The notes under the pieces are model-generated. The model saw only the letters and a program-made list of their open reading frames with translations. It did no database searches and had not been told where the DNA came from. Shown here piece by piece: positions 50,453 through 59,169 of a stretch of 64,000 nucleotides of DNA. Every line of letters begins with the position of its first letter. The first letter of the stretch is position 1. The position numbers and the translations under genes were made by a program. Source of the DNA: Flavobacterium laiguense (lineage in GTDB: Bacteria > Bacteroidota > Bacteroidia > Flavobacteriales > Flavobacteriaceae); assembly GCF_003097655.1 (NCBI RefSeq), contig NZ_QCZH01000002.1, positions 124,001-188,000 of the forward strand, read 5' to 3'.

Positions 50453-51849
50453 TATTGTTTTTTATGTTTGTCGATATAATTTCGCACCGTTTTTTTTGCC
50501 CAAACGACAGGAAACAAATCTTCAATTAGTACGTAGTTGTCAAAATTCAAACGCAAGGCATTACTCAAATGGAATTTAGCTTTGGTAGTGTCTGAAAGCA
50601 TAAAATACAGACCAGCCAAACGGTATTCTACTTCGTTTTCTTCTGGGAAGTATTCAGATGCTTGTAATAAAGTTTGGACAGCGCTCTCAAATTCGCCTAA
50701 AAACTGAAGAATATCAACCCAAAACAACCAAGTGTCCAGTTGATAATCTCCAAATTCAACTGCTTTTCGATATCCGAATTCGGCTTCTTCAAAGAAGTTC
50801 ATCTGTTTGTTTATGGTCGCAAAACGTTTCCAATACAAACGGTTTTGATTGTCTATAGCCAATGCTTTATTGACAAAAAACAATGCTTTTTGGAAGTTTT
50901 TTTGGCGAACGTAAAAATCGGTTATGGCAATCCAACCTTTGTCTAAAAGGGGATCTTCATGAACGGTTCTGTTGAAAAATTTTAATGCCAAAACTTTGTT
51001 GCCTAGTTTCTCATAGCATTTTCCTATTCGAAGTAGAGCGTATGATGTGGCATCATCCAATTCGATCGTTCTGTTGTAACTTTCGATGGCAAGCTCATAT
51101 TTTTTTAAACGTTCCAGTGCTTTTGCTTTTTCCATAAAGGCACCTAGAAATTCATCATCTATCAGCGTGGCATAATCAAATGCGCGGATGGCACTTTCGT
51201 ATTCTTTTACGCCATAATACAAACGTCCCAATTGATGCCAAGCGATTTCGCTATACGGGTTTTTATCAATGTATTTATTCAGATAAGCAATAGCATCTTG
51301 ATTTTGATCAAGAAATTCAAAACAGTACACCACATTGTATAAGGCGGATTGATCCTCGAAATCTTCTTCAAGGCATTTGATAAAGCTTTCTTTGGCTAAC
51401 TCAAGATTATCCATAAAAAGGTATTCCATCCCAATTAAGTTGTAGACATCAGCATAATCATCGGTATAATCTAATGCAATTTTCAGCATTTCAACCGCTT
51501 TTTCATGTTGGTCTCTTTTGGAACAGATATTTGCCTTCTGAATATAGATCTCTTCGTTGGTGGGTTCTATGGCATAAAGCTCATTCAATAGCTTTTCGGC
51601 TATTTCTAGTTTGTCATCATAGATCAACATTTCCACTTGAACTAATTTTAGTCCGGTTGATTTAGGGTGCTGTTCTAGCGCTAGTTTTAGGGCTTTTTTG
51701 GCCAAGGCTGTCTTACCCATGTCGAGATAATGAAGAATGATTTCTTCAAATTCCTCGGAGTCAAAAAAGAGCACTTTGTTGGTTTTCAACATAGACTCAA
51801 ATTTGGATAGGGATAAGTTATACTCTTCTTCTTCGTCGCTTAATTGCAT
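50452..51849 (-). CDS. Tetratricopeptide repeat protein
   Basis: A 465-residue soluble protein made almost wholly of TPR-like helical hairpins, with repeating patterns such as AVEMLKIALDYTDDYADVYN, AIRAFDYATLIDDEFLGAFM, AIESYNRTIELDDATSYALL and ALKFFNRTVHEDPLLDKGWI. There is no signal peptide or membrane helix. TPRs mediate protein contacts; the partner is unknown. The stop overlaps the aroE start by one base, a coupling I recall from other flavobacteria, though a functional link to shikimate synthesis is not evident. Confidence 0.92.
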   Translation of the reverse strand: MQLSDEEEEYNLSLSKFESMLKTNKVLFFDSEEFEEIILHYLDMGKTALAKKALKLALEQHPKSTGLKLVQVEMLIYDDKLEIAEKLLNELYAIEPTNEEIYIQKANICSKRDQHEKAVEMLKIALDYTDDYADVYNLIGMEYLFMDNLELAKESFIKCLEEDFEDQSALYNVVYCFEFLDQNQDAIAYLNKYIDKNPYSEIAWHQLGRLYYGVKEYESAIRAFDYATLIDDEFLGAFMEKAKALERLKKYELAIESYNRTIELDDATSYALLRIGKCYEKLGNKVLALKFFNRTVHEDPLLDKGWIAITDFYVRQKNFQKALFFVNKALAIDNQNRLYWKRFATINKQMNFFEEAEFGYRKAVEFGDYQLDTWLFWVDILQFLGEFESAVQTLLQASEYFPEENEVEYRLAGLYFMLSDTTKAKFHLSNALRLNFDNYVLIEDLFPVVWAKKTVRNYIDKHKKQ

Positions 51850-52033
51850 GCTGTCTGTTTTTAAATTATCCTAAAATAAAAATAGGAAATCGAACTGTTG
51901 TTGTGAGGAAGAATTTTAATTATTGTGAACAATTTAATTAACAGGTTGAATGGTGATTTTTGATTAGCGATTGTTGATTTTTGATTTACAAAAGAACTGA
52001 AAATCTGCATTCAGAAATCGTTAATCATCAATC
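51850..52033. repeat. Word-like repetitive gap
   Basis: It contains GATTTTTGATTAGCGATTG, TTGATTTTTGATTTAC and CTGAAAATCTGCATTCAG, again the short-phrase vocabulary seen in other gaps. No gene is supported; the TPR gene promoter should lie at its left part (minus strand). Confidence 0.45.
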
Positions 52034-53215
52034 TTAAATCATAACTTCATTCATTACTTCAAGAATTATAGCGCACCCTTCTCTAATTTCTTCTTCAGAA
52101 ATGGTAAGGGGTGGTGTAATTCGGATAGCGCATCCCTCAAAGAGTAACCAAAATAAAATGAGACCTCTGTCTTGACATTTTAGGATTACTTCATTGGTGA
52201 TATCCGCACTTGCTGTCATTGCAGCAAGCATTAATCCTTTGCCTCTAATTTCTTGTATCAAAGGATGTACCAAAAGTGATCTAAAGAGCTTTTCTTTCTC
52301 TAAAGCGTCTGGCATGAGGTTGGTTTCAGTTAATTCTTTCAAAGTAGCCAAGCAGGCTGACGCAATGACAGGGTGTCCTCCAAAAGTGGTAATGTGTCCA
52401 AGCTTTGGATTTTCGCTCAATAAATCCATCATGGCTGATGAGGCAGTAAAGGCTCCTACGGGCATTCCTCCACCCATTCCTTTTCCCATTACTACTATAT
52501 CTGGTACAACATCGTAGTTTTGAAAACCAAAAAGGGTACCCGTTCTTCCAAAACCGGGCTGTATTTCGTCGAGGATCATAATAGCTCCTACTTCAGTACA
52601 ACGCGCTCTTACTTTTTTGAGAAAATCATTATGAGGTTCAATAAATCCAGCACCTCCTTGAATCGTTTCGAGGATGATTCCGGCTGTTTTTGTAGTTATT
52701 TTTTGTAAATCGGTTTCGTTATTGAAGGTTATAAAATCGACATCTGGTATTAAGGGGCGAAATACTTGTTTGCGTTCCTCGAATCCCATGACACTCATCG
52801 ATCCCATGGTATTACCGTGATAGGCATTGTGACAGGAGATCAATTGGCTTCTGCCTGTGGTTCTTCTGGCTAGTTTTAGGGCGCCTTCTATAGCTTCGGT
52901 ACCCGAATTGACCAAATAGGTTTTGTCTAAAGGAGCGGGCAGGAGCGAGGCCATCAATTTGCAATATTCAACTGCAGGACTTTGGGAATATTCCCCATAA
53001 ACCATTACATGTGAATATTTGTCTAATTGATCCTTGATGGCGTCATTGACTCTTTTGTTTTGATGACCAAGCGTACAAGCCGAAACACCCGCCACAAAAT
53101 CTAAATATTTTTTATTGTTGGTGTCGAAAATATAGGAGCCTATTGCATGCGAAACTTCCATACCCAATGGATAAGGAGAGGTTTGTGCTTGGTATTTTAT
53201 GAAATCTGGGTTCAC
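52034..53215 (-). CDS. Class III pyridoxal-phosphate aminotransferase
   Basis: A 393-residue enzyme. YLVNSGTEAIEGALKLAR binds the cofactor phosphate, MILDEIQPGFGRTG contains the ring-binding D216, and the Schiff-base lysine is K245 in VVMGKGMGGGMPVGAF. HITTFGGHPVIASACLATL completes the class III pattern (ornithine, acetylornithine, GABA and related transaminases). The amino donor cannot be assigned. The start is a GTG at 53215, as there is no ATG before the conserved N-terminus. It stands alone, with a repetitive gap upstream. Confidence 0.93.
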   Translation of the reverse strand: MNPDFIKYQAQTSPYPLGMEVSHAIGSYIFDTNNKKYLDFVAGVSACTLGHQNKRVNDAIKDQLDKYSHVMVYGEYSQSPAVEYCKLMASLLPAPLDKTYLVNSGTEAIEGALKLARRTTGRSQLISCHNAYHGNTMGSMSVMGFEERKQVFRPLIPDVDFITFNNETDLQKITTKTAGIILETIQGGAGFIEPHNDFLKKVRARCTEVGAIMILDEIQPGFGRTGTLFGFQNYDVVPDIVVMGKGMGGGMPVGAFTASSAMMDLLSENPKLGHITTFGGHPVIASACLATLKELTETNLMPDALEKEKLFRSLLVHPLIQEIRGKGLMLAAMTASADITNEVILKCQDRGLILFWLLFEGCAIRITPPLTISEEEIREGCAIILEVMNEVMI

Positions 53216-53221
53216 TTTTTT

Positions 53222-53322
53222 GAGAAGTTTAAGGGTTTAAAAGTTTAAAATGTTTAAAGTTTAAAATGTTTAAAGTTTAAAATGTTTAAAGTTTAAGTGG
53301 TTTAAAAGTTTAAAATGTTTAA
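53222..53322. repeat. TTTAAA-type tandem repeat
   Basis: About six variants of GTTTAAAATGTTTAAA follow each other directly upstream of the aminotransferase GTG start, with three consecutive units nearly identical. The adjacent bases to 53396 hold CTGCAATATGCAATCTGCG and GACCACTAAAAAACTGACC phrases. A promoter within a slippage-prone repeat would be unusual. Confidence 0.8.
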
Positions 53323-53396
53323 GATGAATGTTATAAGTCACGACTAAAAACTGCAATATGCAATCTGCGACTGACCACTAAAAAACTGACCACTGA

Positions 53397-55028
53397 CTAC
53401 TTCTTCCGACTCTTCTTGTCATAATTCAATGTTTCCTTTCTAATTTTCATTGGAGCCTCTTTTTTGGCTTTGTCTTTTACCGTTGCTGCAGCGACTTTAA
53501 GTTCTTCGTCATTCTCTTCTTTGGTAAAAATATCGTCTTTAGATTTTATTCTTTCGTCTCCACGCCAATTAAGTCCCCGAAGAGTTCTGGCATTTTCGGG
53601 CAATTCGGCTTCGGGATAGATTTCTCCATCAACTTGTTTAAAGAAAGTAATGGTTTCTACCGCATTTTTATCAAAAAGAATGTTGATCTTGCTACTTACA
53701 TTTTTATTGATCCCGATGAGTTCTTTGGCATCATTTCGCATATAATAAATCACTTCGGTATTTTTTACGATATCAACATCATGGAGTTTTCCGTCTTGAA
53801 ATTTTCCAAATAAATTTTGTCCCTTGACTTGATTGAAGCCAGTTCCGAGTGTGTCTTTCGAGACGAGAAAAGTATTGTTTAATACCTTGAGCGAATCCAG
53901 TTTTTGAGTATGATTGTCTCCTATAAGATGCATCAGATCTCCGGTAATTTGGTTGTCGCCATTCCACAATATTGGATTTCCTATCAATTTTGTCAATGCT
54001 ATTTTAGATCGGGAATGTATCGAATCACATTTTCCGCTCATATCCGTTTTATAAAATCGTACATTATTGTATGCGCGTATGATTCGATCACCTTCTTTAC
54101 CGGTAACCATCAGTTTTTTACCATGAATATACACGGAATCATTTTCTACAAAGTTTACTGCCACGGCTCTTTTGGTCACAAACATCGAATCCTTCTTTTT
54201 GTACAATTCGGCATAATGACCTTTTACAATTCCGCGGTTGACAGAATCGGTAATTTTCACATTTCTTGTGGCTGAGGCAAATTCCTTATTTCGATCGTAA
54301 TACAAACTATCTCCTTTTATGACCCGGTCATCGTATTTGATGTAGGATTTGTTGAGAAAATGAGCCAGATTTTTTTTGGTATCATAAAATCCTTTTTCGG
54401 TATAGATATAATTGGCTTTACTGGTAATGGTGGATGGCCCAAATAAATAGGAATGCCCGGAATTACTGTAATAATCCAAATGATTGGACTTAATTTCGTA
54501 GGTTTTGTTGGTTAAGGTAACCGCGGTTAAGAACTGGAATTTCTTTTGCGCTACATAATACCTGCCCGATTTACTTTTTAAGGTGTTGTCTTTGTTGATA
54601 ATAGTTCCTTGGGTATTATAAAAAACCTCCTGTGTATTTCGGTCAAAATTGATGGTGTCGGTGGCCAAAGTTGCATCAGGAGAACTCATAACGGCATTGC
54701 CAGTAGCAAATGCTTTTTTTAATTGCCCGCTATATTCAGCGTACTTACTGTTCAGGAATAAAGTGTCTCCCTGAACCAATTGCACATTTCCAAAAGCTTT
54801 CAAATAGTTTTCTTTTTGAAAAAAATAAGCTCTATTACAAGTAAGAACTACACCGTCATGGCTTACACGTACATTTCCAGTAAATAATATTGCGTCAGGT
54901 ATTTTTTCTTGATCTACATCACTATAGTCAGAATGTTCAATTAATATTTTTTTAGGAGCTTGTGCCAAAACGATATGGACACAAAAGAATACTAAACTAT
55001 AAGTAAGGAAATTTAAAGATTTCTTCAA
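53397..55028 (-). CDS. OstA-like/LptA-domain protein
   Basis: A 543-residue exported protein. The signal peptide KKSLNFLTYSLVFFCVHIVLA ends near residue 23. Residues about 30-180 show the OstA/LptA jelly-roll pattern (DAILFTGNVRVSHDGVVLTC; AFGNVQLVQGDTLFLNSKYA), which in other bacteria carries LPS through the periplasm. More strand-rich repeats follow, then a Lys-rich tail (KKEAPMKIRKETLNYDKKSR). The only in-frame start after a stop is the TTG at 55028. A role in LPS transport is likely from the fold, but the long C-terminal part is specific to Bacteroidota. Confidence 0.85.
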   Translation of the reverse strand: MKKSLNFLTYSLVFFCVHIVLAQAPKKILIEHSDYSDVDQEKIPDAILFTGNVRVSHDGVVLTCNRAYFFQKENYLKAFGNVQLVQGDTLFLNSKYAEYSGQLKKAFATGNAVMSSPDATLATDTINFDRNTQEVFYNTQGTIINKDNTLKSKSGRYYVAQKKFQFLTAVTLTNKTYEIKSNHLDYYSNSGHSYLFGPSTITSKANYIYTEKGFYDTKKNLAHFLNKSYIKYDDRVIKGDSLYYDRNKEFASATRNVKITDSVNRGIVKGHYAELYKKKDSMFVTKRAVAVNFVENDSVYIHGKKLMVTGKEGDRIIRAYNNVRFYKTDMSGKCDSIHSRSKIALTKLIGNPILWNGDNQITGDLMHLIGDNHTQKLDSLKVLNNTFLVSKDTLGTGFNQVKGQNLFGKFQDGKLHDVDIVKNTEVIYYMRNDAKELIGINKNVSSKINILFDKNAVETITFFKQVDGEIYPEAELPENARTLRGLNWRGDERIKSKDDIFTKEENDEELKVAAATVKDKAKKEAPMKIRKETLNYDKKSRKK

Positions 55029-55515
55029 TGGATTTAATTTTTGGTAAATTTATGAAAAAGGAGTCAATCCTTATATATATTAGGATTTATTTATAATTAG
55101 AGTTGGTTTATAGAATTTGAAAATATGGATTAATTCTACAAAGAACAGCATTTTAAACTTACATTTCTTTTCAAACAGTTAATTAGAAAACCACCGCTAC
55201 GGAAAAGTTAACCATATAAGAAATGTAAGAACATATAAGTCGGCGCTATTTTATATTCTAGCTTAAATGAACTTATATGACTTATATGGTTCAAAATTTA
55301 TGCTGTTTATTTTAGAATTCAGCCGGAAATATTGAGAATATAAGTTATAAACATTGTCTTCTACTATCTCGTTATAGTGCCGTTTTTGCCTTAAAAAGGG
55401 TTTCAAAGAATTGTTTTTAGTGATCTAATTTTCAAAAAAAGATTAAATTTATAAACTGATAATTCAAATTAATTAGATTATCAAGAATGCTTTTAATTTT
55501 TTTTAATAAATTAAT
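55029..55515. other. 487-base intergenic region without genes
   Basis: I see no coding frame here. It holds the divergent promoters of the OstA-like and amylase genes (not clearly resolved), an 82-base dispersed palindrome at 55210-55291 and otherwise plain AT-rich DNA. A TATATATATTAGGATTTATT stretch near 55075 lies upstream of the OstA-like gene. Confidence 0.6.
55210..55291. repeat. Dispersed palindromic repeat, copy 2
   Basis: The ends AACCATATAAG and CTTATATGGTT pair, and the right arm TAAATGAACTTATATGACTT onward is identical to copy 1 at 4017-4096. The central part differs, so the two are members of a family rather than recent duplicates. Confidence 0.8.
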
Positions 55516-57387
55516 ATGGTAAAGAAAACAACCTTTGTGGCAGGAATGAGTATATTGCTTATGGCAACTGCCTGTAAAACTAAAGATGTAAAAATGAACG
55601 CAGAAAAGAAAGAAACCGTTTCTGAAAAAAAGGAAGTAGTTTATCAAGTTTTTACTCGATTGTTTGGGAATAAAAATACAACCAATAAACCTTGGGGAAC
55701 CATTGAAGAAAATGGTGTGGGAAAATTCAATGATTTTACTCCAAAAGCGTTGCGTGAAATAAAAAATTTAGGGGTTACTTATGTTTGGTACACCGGCGTT
55801 CCTCATCATGCTGTGATACGAGATTATACTGCAATAGGAGTTTCTCATGATGACCCTGAAGTGGTCAAAGGAAGAGCGGGCTCGCCTTATGCCGTAAAAG
55901 ATTATTATAATGTAAACCCTGATTTGGCTGTAAATCCAGAAAAACGTTTAGAAGAGTTTGAAGCGCTTATAAAAAGGACACATGAGGCCAATTTGAAGGT
56001 TATTATCGATATTGTTCCCAATCATATTGCACGCAAATATGAAGGAAAAAGCAATCCTAAAGGCGTGAGAGATTTTGGTGTCGATGATGATGTTACTGTA
56101 GAATACAAAAGAGACAATAATTTTTATTACATACCCAATATTCCTTTTCAATTGCCTGATGGAAATAAACCTTTAAACGGGGAATCTCATTCACTTATTG
56201 ATGGTAAATTTAACGAAAATCCTGCAAAATGGACTGGTAATGGCTCTCGATTGGCAAAACCAGATAAAAACGATTGGTATGAAACGGTGAAAGTAAACTA
56301 CGGAATTCGCCCTGATGGTTCTAAAGACTTTCCAGAATTGCCAGTAGGTTATGATAAATTGTCTAACAAAGAGCATTATGCCTTTTGGAAAGGTAAAAGT
56401 GTACCTAGTTCATGGATTAAATTCAGAGATATTGCTTTGTATTGGACAGCCAGAGGTGTTGATGGTTTTCGATACGATATGGCCGAAATGGTTCCTTATG
56501 AGTTTTGGAGTTATATGAACTCAGCCATAAAAAACGCCAATCCCGATGCTTTCTTAATGGCCGAAGTGTACAATCCGAAAGAATACCGCAATTATATTCA
56601 TTTGGGTAAAATGGATTATTTGTATGATAAAGTTGAGACTTATGATAAATTGAAAGCCATTATTCAAGGAAAAACACCTCCAGATGGATTGTCTTATATT
56701 CAAAAAGGATTAGCCGATATTGATGTTCATATGCTGAAATTTTTGGACAATCATGATGAGCAACGATTGGCAAGTCCTGATTTTGCCGGTTCTCCAGAAA
56801 AAGGTAAACCCATGATGGTGGTATCTACTATGATAACTTCAGCTCCTATTATGGTGTATTTTGGTCAAGAAGTAGGGGAGGCTGGAAATGAAAATGGAGG
56901 TTTCGGAACTCATTCCAGAACATCTATTTTTGATTACGTAGGCGTGCCAAATCATCAAAGATGGATGAACAATGGCGCATTTGACGGAGGGAAATTATCG
57001 CAAAGCGAAAAAGACTTGCGTGATTTTTACAAAAAATTACTGAATTTCTCTGGACATAGTTCAGCTGTAATGGGACAATTTCAAGATCTTCAAGAAGTAA
57101 ATCGTCAAGCCGCTTTGGGCTATGATCCAAACCATGTTTATTCTTTTGTTCGCTGGTCTGATACTCAGAAATTAATTGTAGTTACCAATTTTTCATCAGA
57201 ATCATCAAATATTTTTGAATTAAAAATCCCAGCTGATATTATTGGTAAGTGGAATTTGAAAGATGGAAGTTACACTATAAAAGATCAATTGTACGGAAAA
57301 AGCACCACTCAATTACAAGTTGTAAATGGAGAAGGGAAAGCATCAATAACAATAGCTCCTTTAGAATCCTTTATTTATCAATTGTAG
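55516..57387 (+). CDS. GH13 alpha-amylase family lipoprotein
   Basis: A 623-residue exported glycoside hydrolase. The signal peptide ends in the lipobox LLMATAC (C20), so it is lipid-anchored. The TIM barrel shows VIIDIVPNHIARKY (conserved region I), GFRYDMAEMVP with nucleophile D321, LMAEVYNP with acid/base E350, and LDNHDEQRLAS with H413 and D414. A C-terminal beta domain follows (VYSFVRWSDTQKLIVVTNFS). It cleaves or rearranges alpha-glucans; product specificity is open. No PUL genes (susC/susD) are adjacent. It ends at a bidirectional terminator shared with the superoxide dismutase gene. Confidence 0.93.
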   Translation: MVKKTTFVAGMSILLMATACKTKDVKMNAEKKETVSEKKEVVYQVFTRLFGNKNTTNKPWGTIEENGVGKFNDFTPKALREIKNLGVTYVWYTGVPHHAVIRDYTAIGVSHDDPEVVKGRAGSPYAVKDYYNVNPDLAVNPEKRLEEFEALIKRTHEANLKVIIDIVPNHIARKYEGKSNPKGVRDFGVDDDVTVEYKRDNNFYYIPNIPFQLPDGNKPLNGESHSLIDGKFNENPAKWTGNGSRLAKPDKNDWYETVKVNYGIRPDGSKDFPELPVGYDKLSNKEHYAFWKGKSVPSSWIKFRDIALYWTARGVDGFRYDMAEMVPYEFWSYMNSAIKNANPDAFLMAEVYNPKEYRNYIHLGKMDYLYDKVETYDKLKAIIQGKTPPDGLSYIQKGLADIDVHMLKFLDNHDEQRLASPDFAGSPEKGKPMMVVSTMITSAPIMVYFGQEVGEAGNENGGFGTHSRTSIFDYVGVPNHQRWMNNGAFDGGKLSQSEKDLRDFYKKLLNFSGHSSAVMGQFQDLQEVNRQAALGYDPNHVYSFVRWSDTQKLIVVTNFSSESSNIFELKIPADIIGKWNLKDGSYTIKDQLYGKSTTQLQVVNGEGKASITIAPLESFIYQL

Positions 57388-57411
57388 TTTGATTAATTAT
57401 TTTAATTGTGC

Positions 57412-57449
57412 AAAAAAAAGCTGATACTTAAATGGTATCAGCTTTTTTT
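57412..57449. terminator. Bidirectional terminator between amylase and superoxide dismutase genes
   Basis: GCTGATAC (57420-57427) pairs with GTATCAGC (57435-57442), extended by A/T pairs on both sides. An A-run on the left and a seven-T run on the right serve both convergent genes. Confidence 0.92.
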
Positions 57450-57456
57450 GTATTGT

Positions 57457-58236
57457 CTATTTTTTAAAAGTGGCTTGGTAATTTTCGCTAACGACATTCC
57501 AATTGATATGATTGAAAAAAGCATCAATATAAATTTTCTTTTTGTATTGATAATCTATGAAATAAGCATGTTCCCAAAGATCAATACCTAAAATAGGAGT
57601 TCCGTGAAATCCAACAACAGGTGCATTTGGCATCAAAGGATTGTCTTGGTTTTGCGTTGTGGTCAATTGAAGTACGCCAGTTTTATCAACGACTAGCCAA
57701 AGCCATCCTGAACCAAATTGTTTGGTTGCAGCATCTTTAAAGCTCGTTTTGAAATTAGAAAAAGACCCGAAATCTTTCGTTATTGTTGAAGCTAAAGTGT
57801 CTTTTGGTTCTCCGGTTTTCTTTGAATCGATACATTTAAAATACAAACCATGATTGTAATAGCCTCCCGCGTTATTTCGTATTACAGGATCATTTATATC
57901 TAATTTTTTTAAAACTTCCTCAATAGTTAGATTTTCAAGTTCAGTACCTAGAACCGCTTTGTTTAAGTTATTGGTAAAGTTTAAATAATGTTTTCCATAA
58001 TGGGATTCTAATGTAATTGCAGACAAATCGGGAGCTAATGCATCATAAGTAAAGGGTAGTTTTTCTAGTTGAAAAGAACCTTCACTGGCTTTTACATCAT
58101 TTGGGTTTCCTATTGTTATTTTTTCTTGTACCGTTGGTAGCGGCACTTCAACAACTTCGGTCATTTTTTTTTTATTACAAGAAACTAAAACAGAAACGAA
58201 AAGTAAACTTGATAATAGAAAAGTGTTTTTTTTCAT
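57457..58236 (-). CDS. Iron/manganese superoxide dismutase with lipoprotein signal
   Basis: A 259-residue enzyme that dismutates superoxide. The N-terminus KKNTFLLSSLLFVSVLVSC is a type II signal with C20, so the protein is exported and lipid-anchored, unlike most cytoplasmic Fe/Mn SODs. Metal ligands are H79 (ESHYGKHY), H129 (YYNHGLYF), D219 and H223 (GIDLWEHAYFIDY); NQDNPLMPN is also typical. About 45 residues separate the signal from the SOD core. It should protect envelope or surface targets. Fe versus Mn cannot be decided by eye. Confidence 0.94.
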   Translation of the reverse strand: MKKNTFLLSSLLFVSVLVSCNKKKMTEVVEVPLPTVQEKITIGNPNDVKASEGSFQLEKLPFTYDALAPDLSAITLESHYGKHYLNFTNNLNKAVLGTELENLTIEEVLKKLDINDPVIRNNAGGYYNHGLYFKCIDSKKTGEPKDTLASTITKDFGSFSNFKTSFKDAATKQFGSGWLWLVVDKTGVLQLTTTQNQDNPLMPNAPVVGFHGTPILGIDLWEHAYFIDYQYKKKIYIDAFFNHINWNVVSENYQATFKK

Positions 58237-58249
58237 AGGGGTATTACAA

Positions 58250-58516
58250 TTACTTTGATAAAGACTGTATTAATTCGATATATTGTTCTTTGGCTTCGTC
58301 TTGGGTAAGATGGCTGATTTGAATCCAAGCATTTGTTTTAAAAGCATTTCTTAAATCTGCATTTTCTGAAATGTTGAATCTGGTTCTGTCAAATGTTGCA
58401 TGCTTATAATAGGCATAAAGACGCAATTGGACATCTTGCGGTAATGACGCCTGTGTCATATTCGAAGCTATTTCAACGGCTTCTTGAAATTGTATATCTA
58501 AATCTTTTTCAATCAT
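58250..58516 (-). CDS. Acyl-CoA-binding protein
   Basis: An 88-residue four-helix protein of the ACBP family, which is common in eukaryotes and scattered in bacteria. LQLRLYAYYKHAT-type motif is present as RLYAYYKHATFDRTRF, and the second signature reads AFKTNAWIQISHLTQDEAKE, including the Lys and Trp that hold the acyl-CoA. It buffers or delivers long-chain acyl-CoA esters in the cytoplasm. Its start overlaps the psd stop by one base, so it is co-translated with phospholipid-synthesis genes, which fits its role. Confidence 0.92.
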   Translation of the reverse strand: MIEKDLDIQFQEAVEIASNMTQASLPQDVQLRLYAYYKHATFDRTRFNISENADLRNAFKTNAWIQISHLTQDEAKEQYIELIQSLSK

Positions 58517-59169
58517 TAAGATTTTATTGCAATTATAGTTTTTCCTCCTATTGCTTTTTGATTCAGTACAACATTGATTGGTGTTCCTAAAGGTAAAAAT
58601 ACATCTACTCTAGAGCCAAATTTAATAAAACCGGCATCTGTTCCTTGTACGACTTGCATTCCTTCTTGGGCGTAGTTTACAATTCTTCGAGCCAATGCTC
58701 CAGCAATTTGACGGTATAATATAGCACCAAAAGTTTTGTTCTCAATTACAACCGTTGTTCTTTCATTTTCTTCACTTGCTTTTGGATGCCAAGCTACCAA
58801 AAATTTACCTGGATGGTATTTGCTGAATTTTACAATTCCACTTAATCCATAACGGGTTACGTGTACATTAATTGGAGACATGAATATAGATACCTGAATT
58901 CTTTTGTCTTTAAAATATTCACTTTCGTAAACTTCTTCAATCACCACAACTTTACCATCGACTGGAGCAACGATGTGATTTTCGTTTATTTCGACTGTTC
59001 GTTTTGGATTCCTGAAAAATTGTAAAATGGTGATCAATAGCAATAAAGTGACTATTTCGATTGTCATTTGGATCCATTCTGTATGAATGAAATAATCAGA
59101 CGCTAAAAAAACGACAGCTGTAAAAACAGTGCCTAATAAAATACTTTGAGTTCCTTCTTTATGAAACAT
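58516..59169 (-). CDS. psd: Phosphatidylserine decarboxylase proenzyme
   Basis: A 217-residue proenzyme of the short bacterial type that makes phosphatidylethanolamine. Two N-terminal hydrophobic segments anchor it to the inner membrane. VAPVDGKVVVIEEV and IFMSPINVHVTR are conserved. The self-cleavage site is G185-S186 in IKFGSRVDVF, generating the pyruvoyl group on the small chain. It overlaps cdsA upstream by 11 bases and the ACBP gene downstream by one base, forming a lipid operon. Confidence 0.96.
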   Translation of the reverse strand: MFHKEGTQSILLGTVFTAVVFLASDYFIHTEWIQMTIEIVTLLLLITILQFFRNPKRTVEINENHIVAPVDGKVVVIEEVYESEYFKDKRIQVSIFMSPINVHVTRYGLSGIVKFSKYHPGKFLVAWHPKASEENERTTVVIENKTFGAILYRQIAGALARRIVNYAQEGMQVVQGTDAGFIKFGSRVDVFLPLGTPINVVLNQKAIGGKTIIAIKS

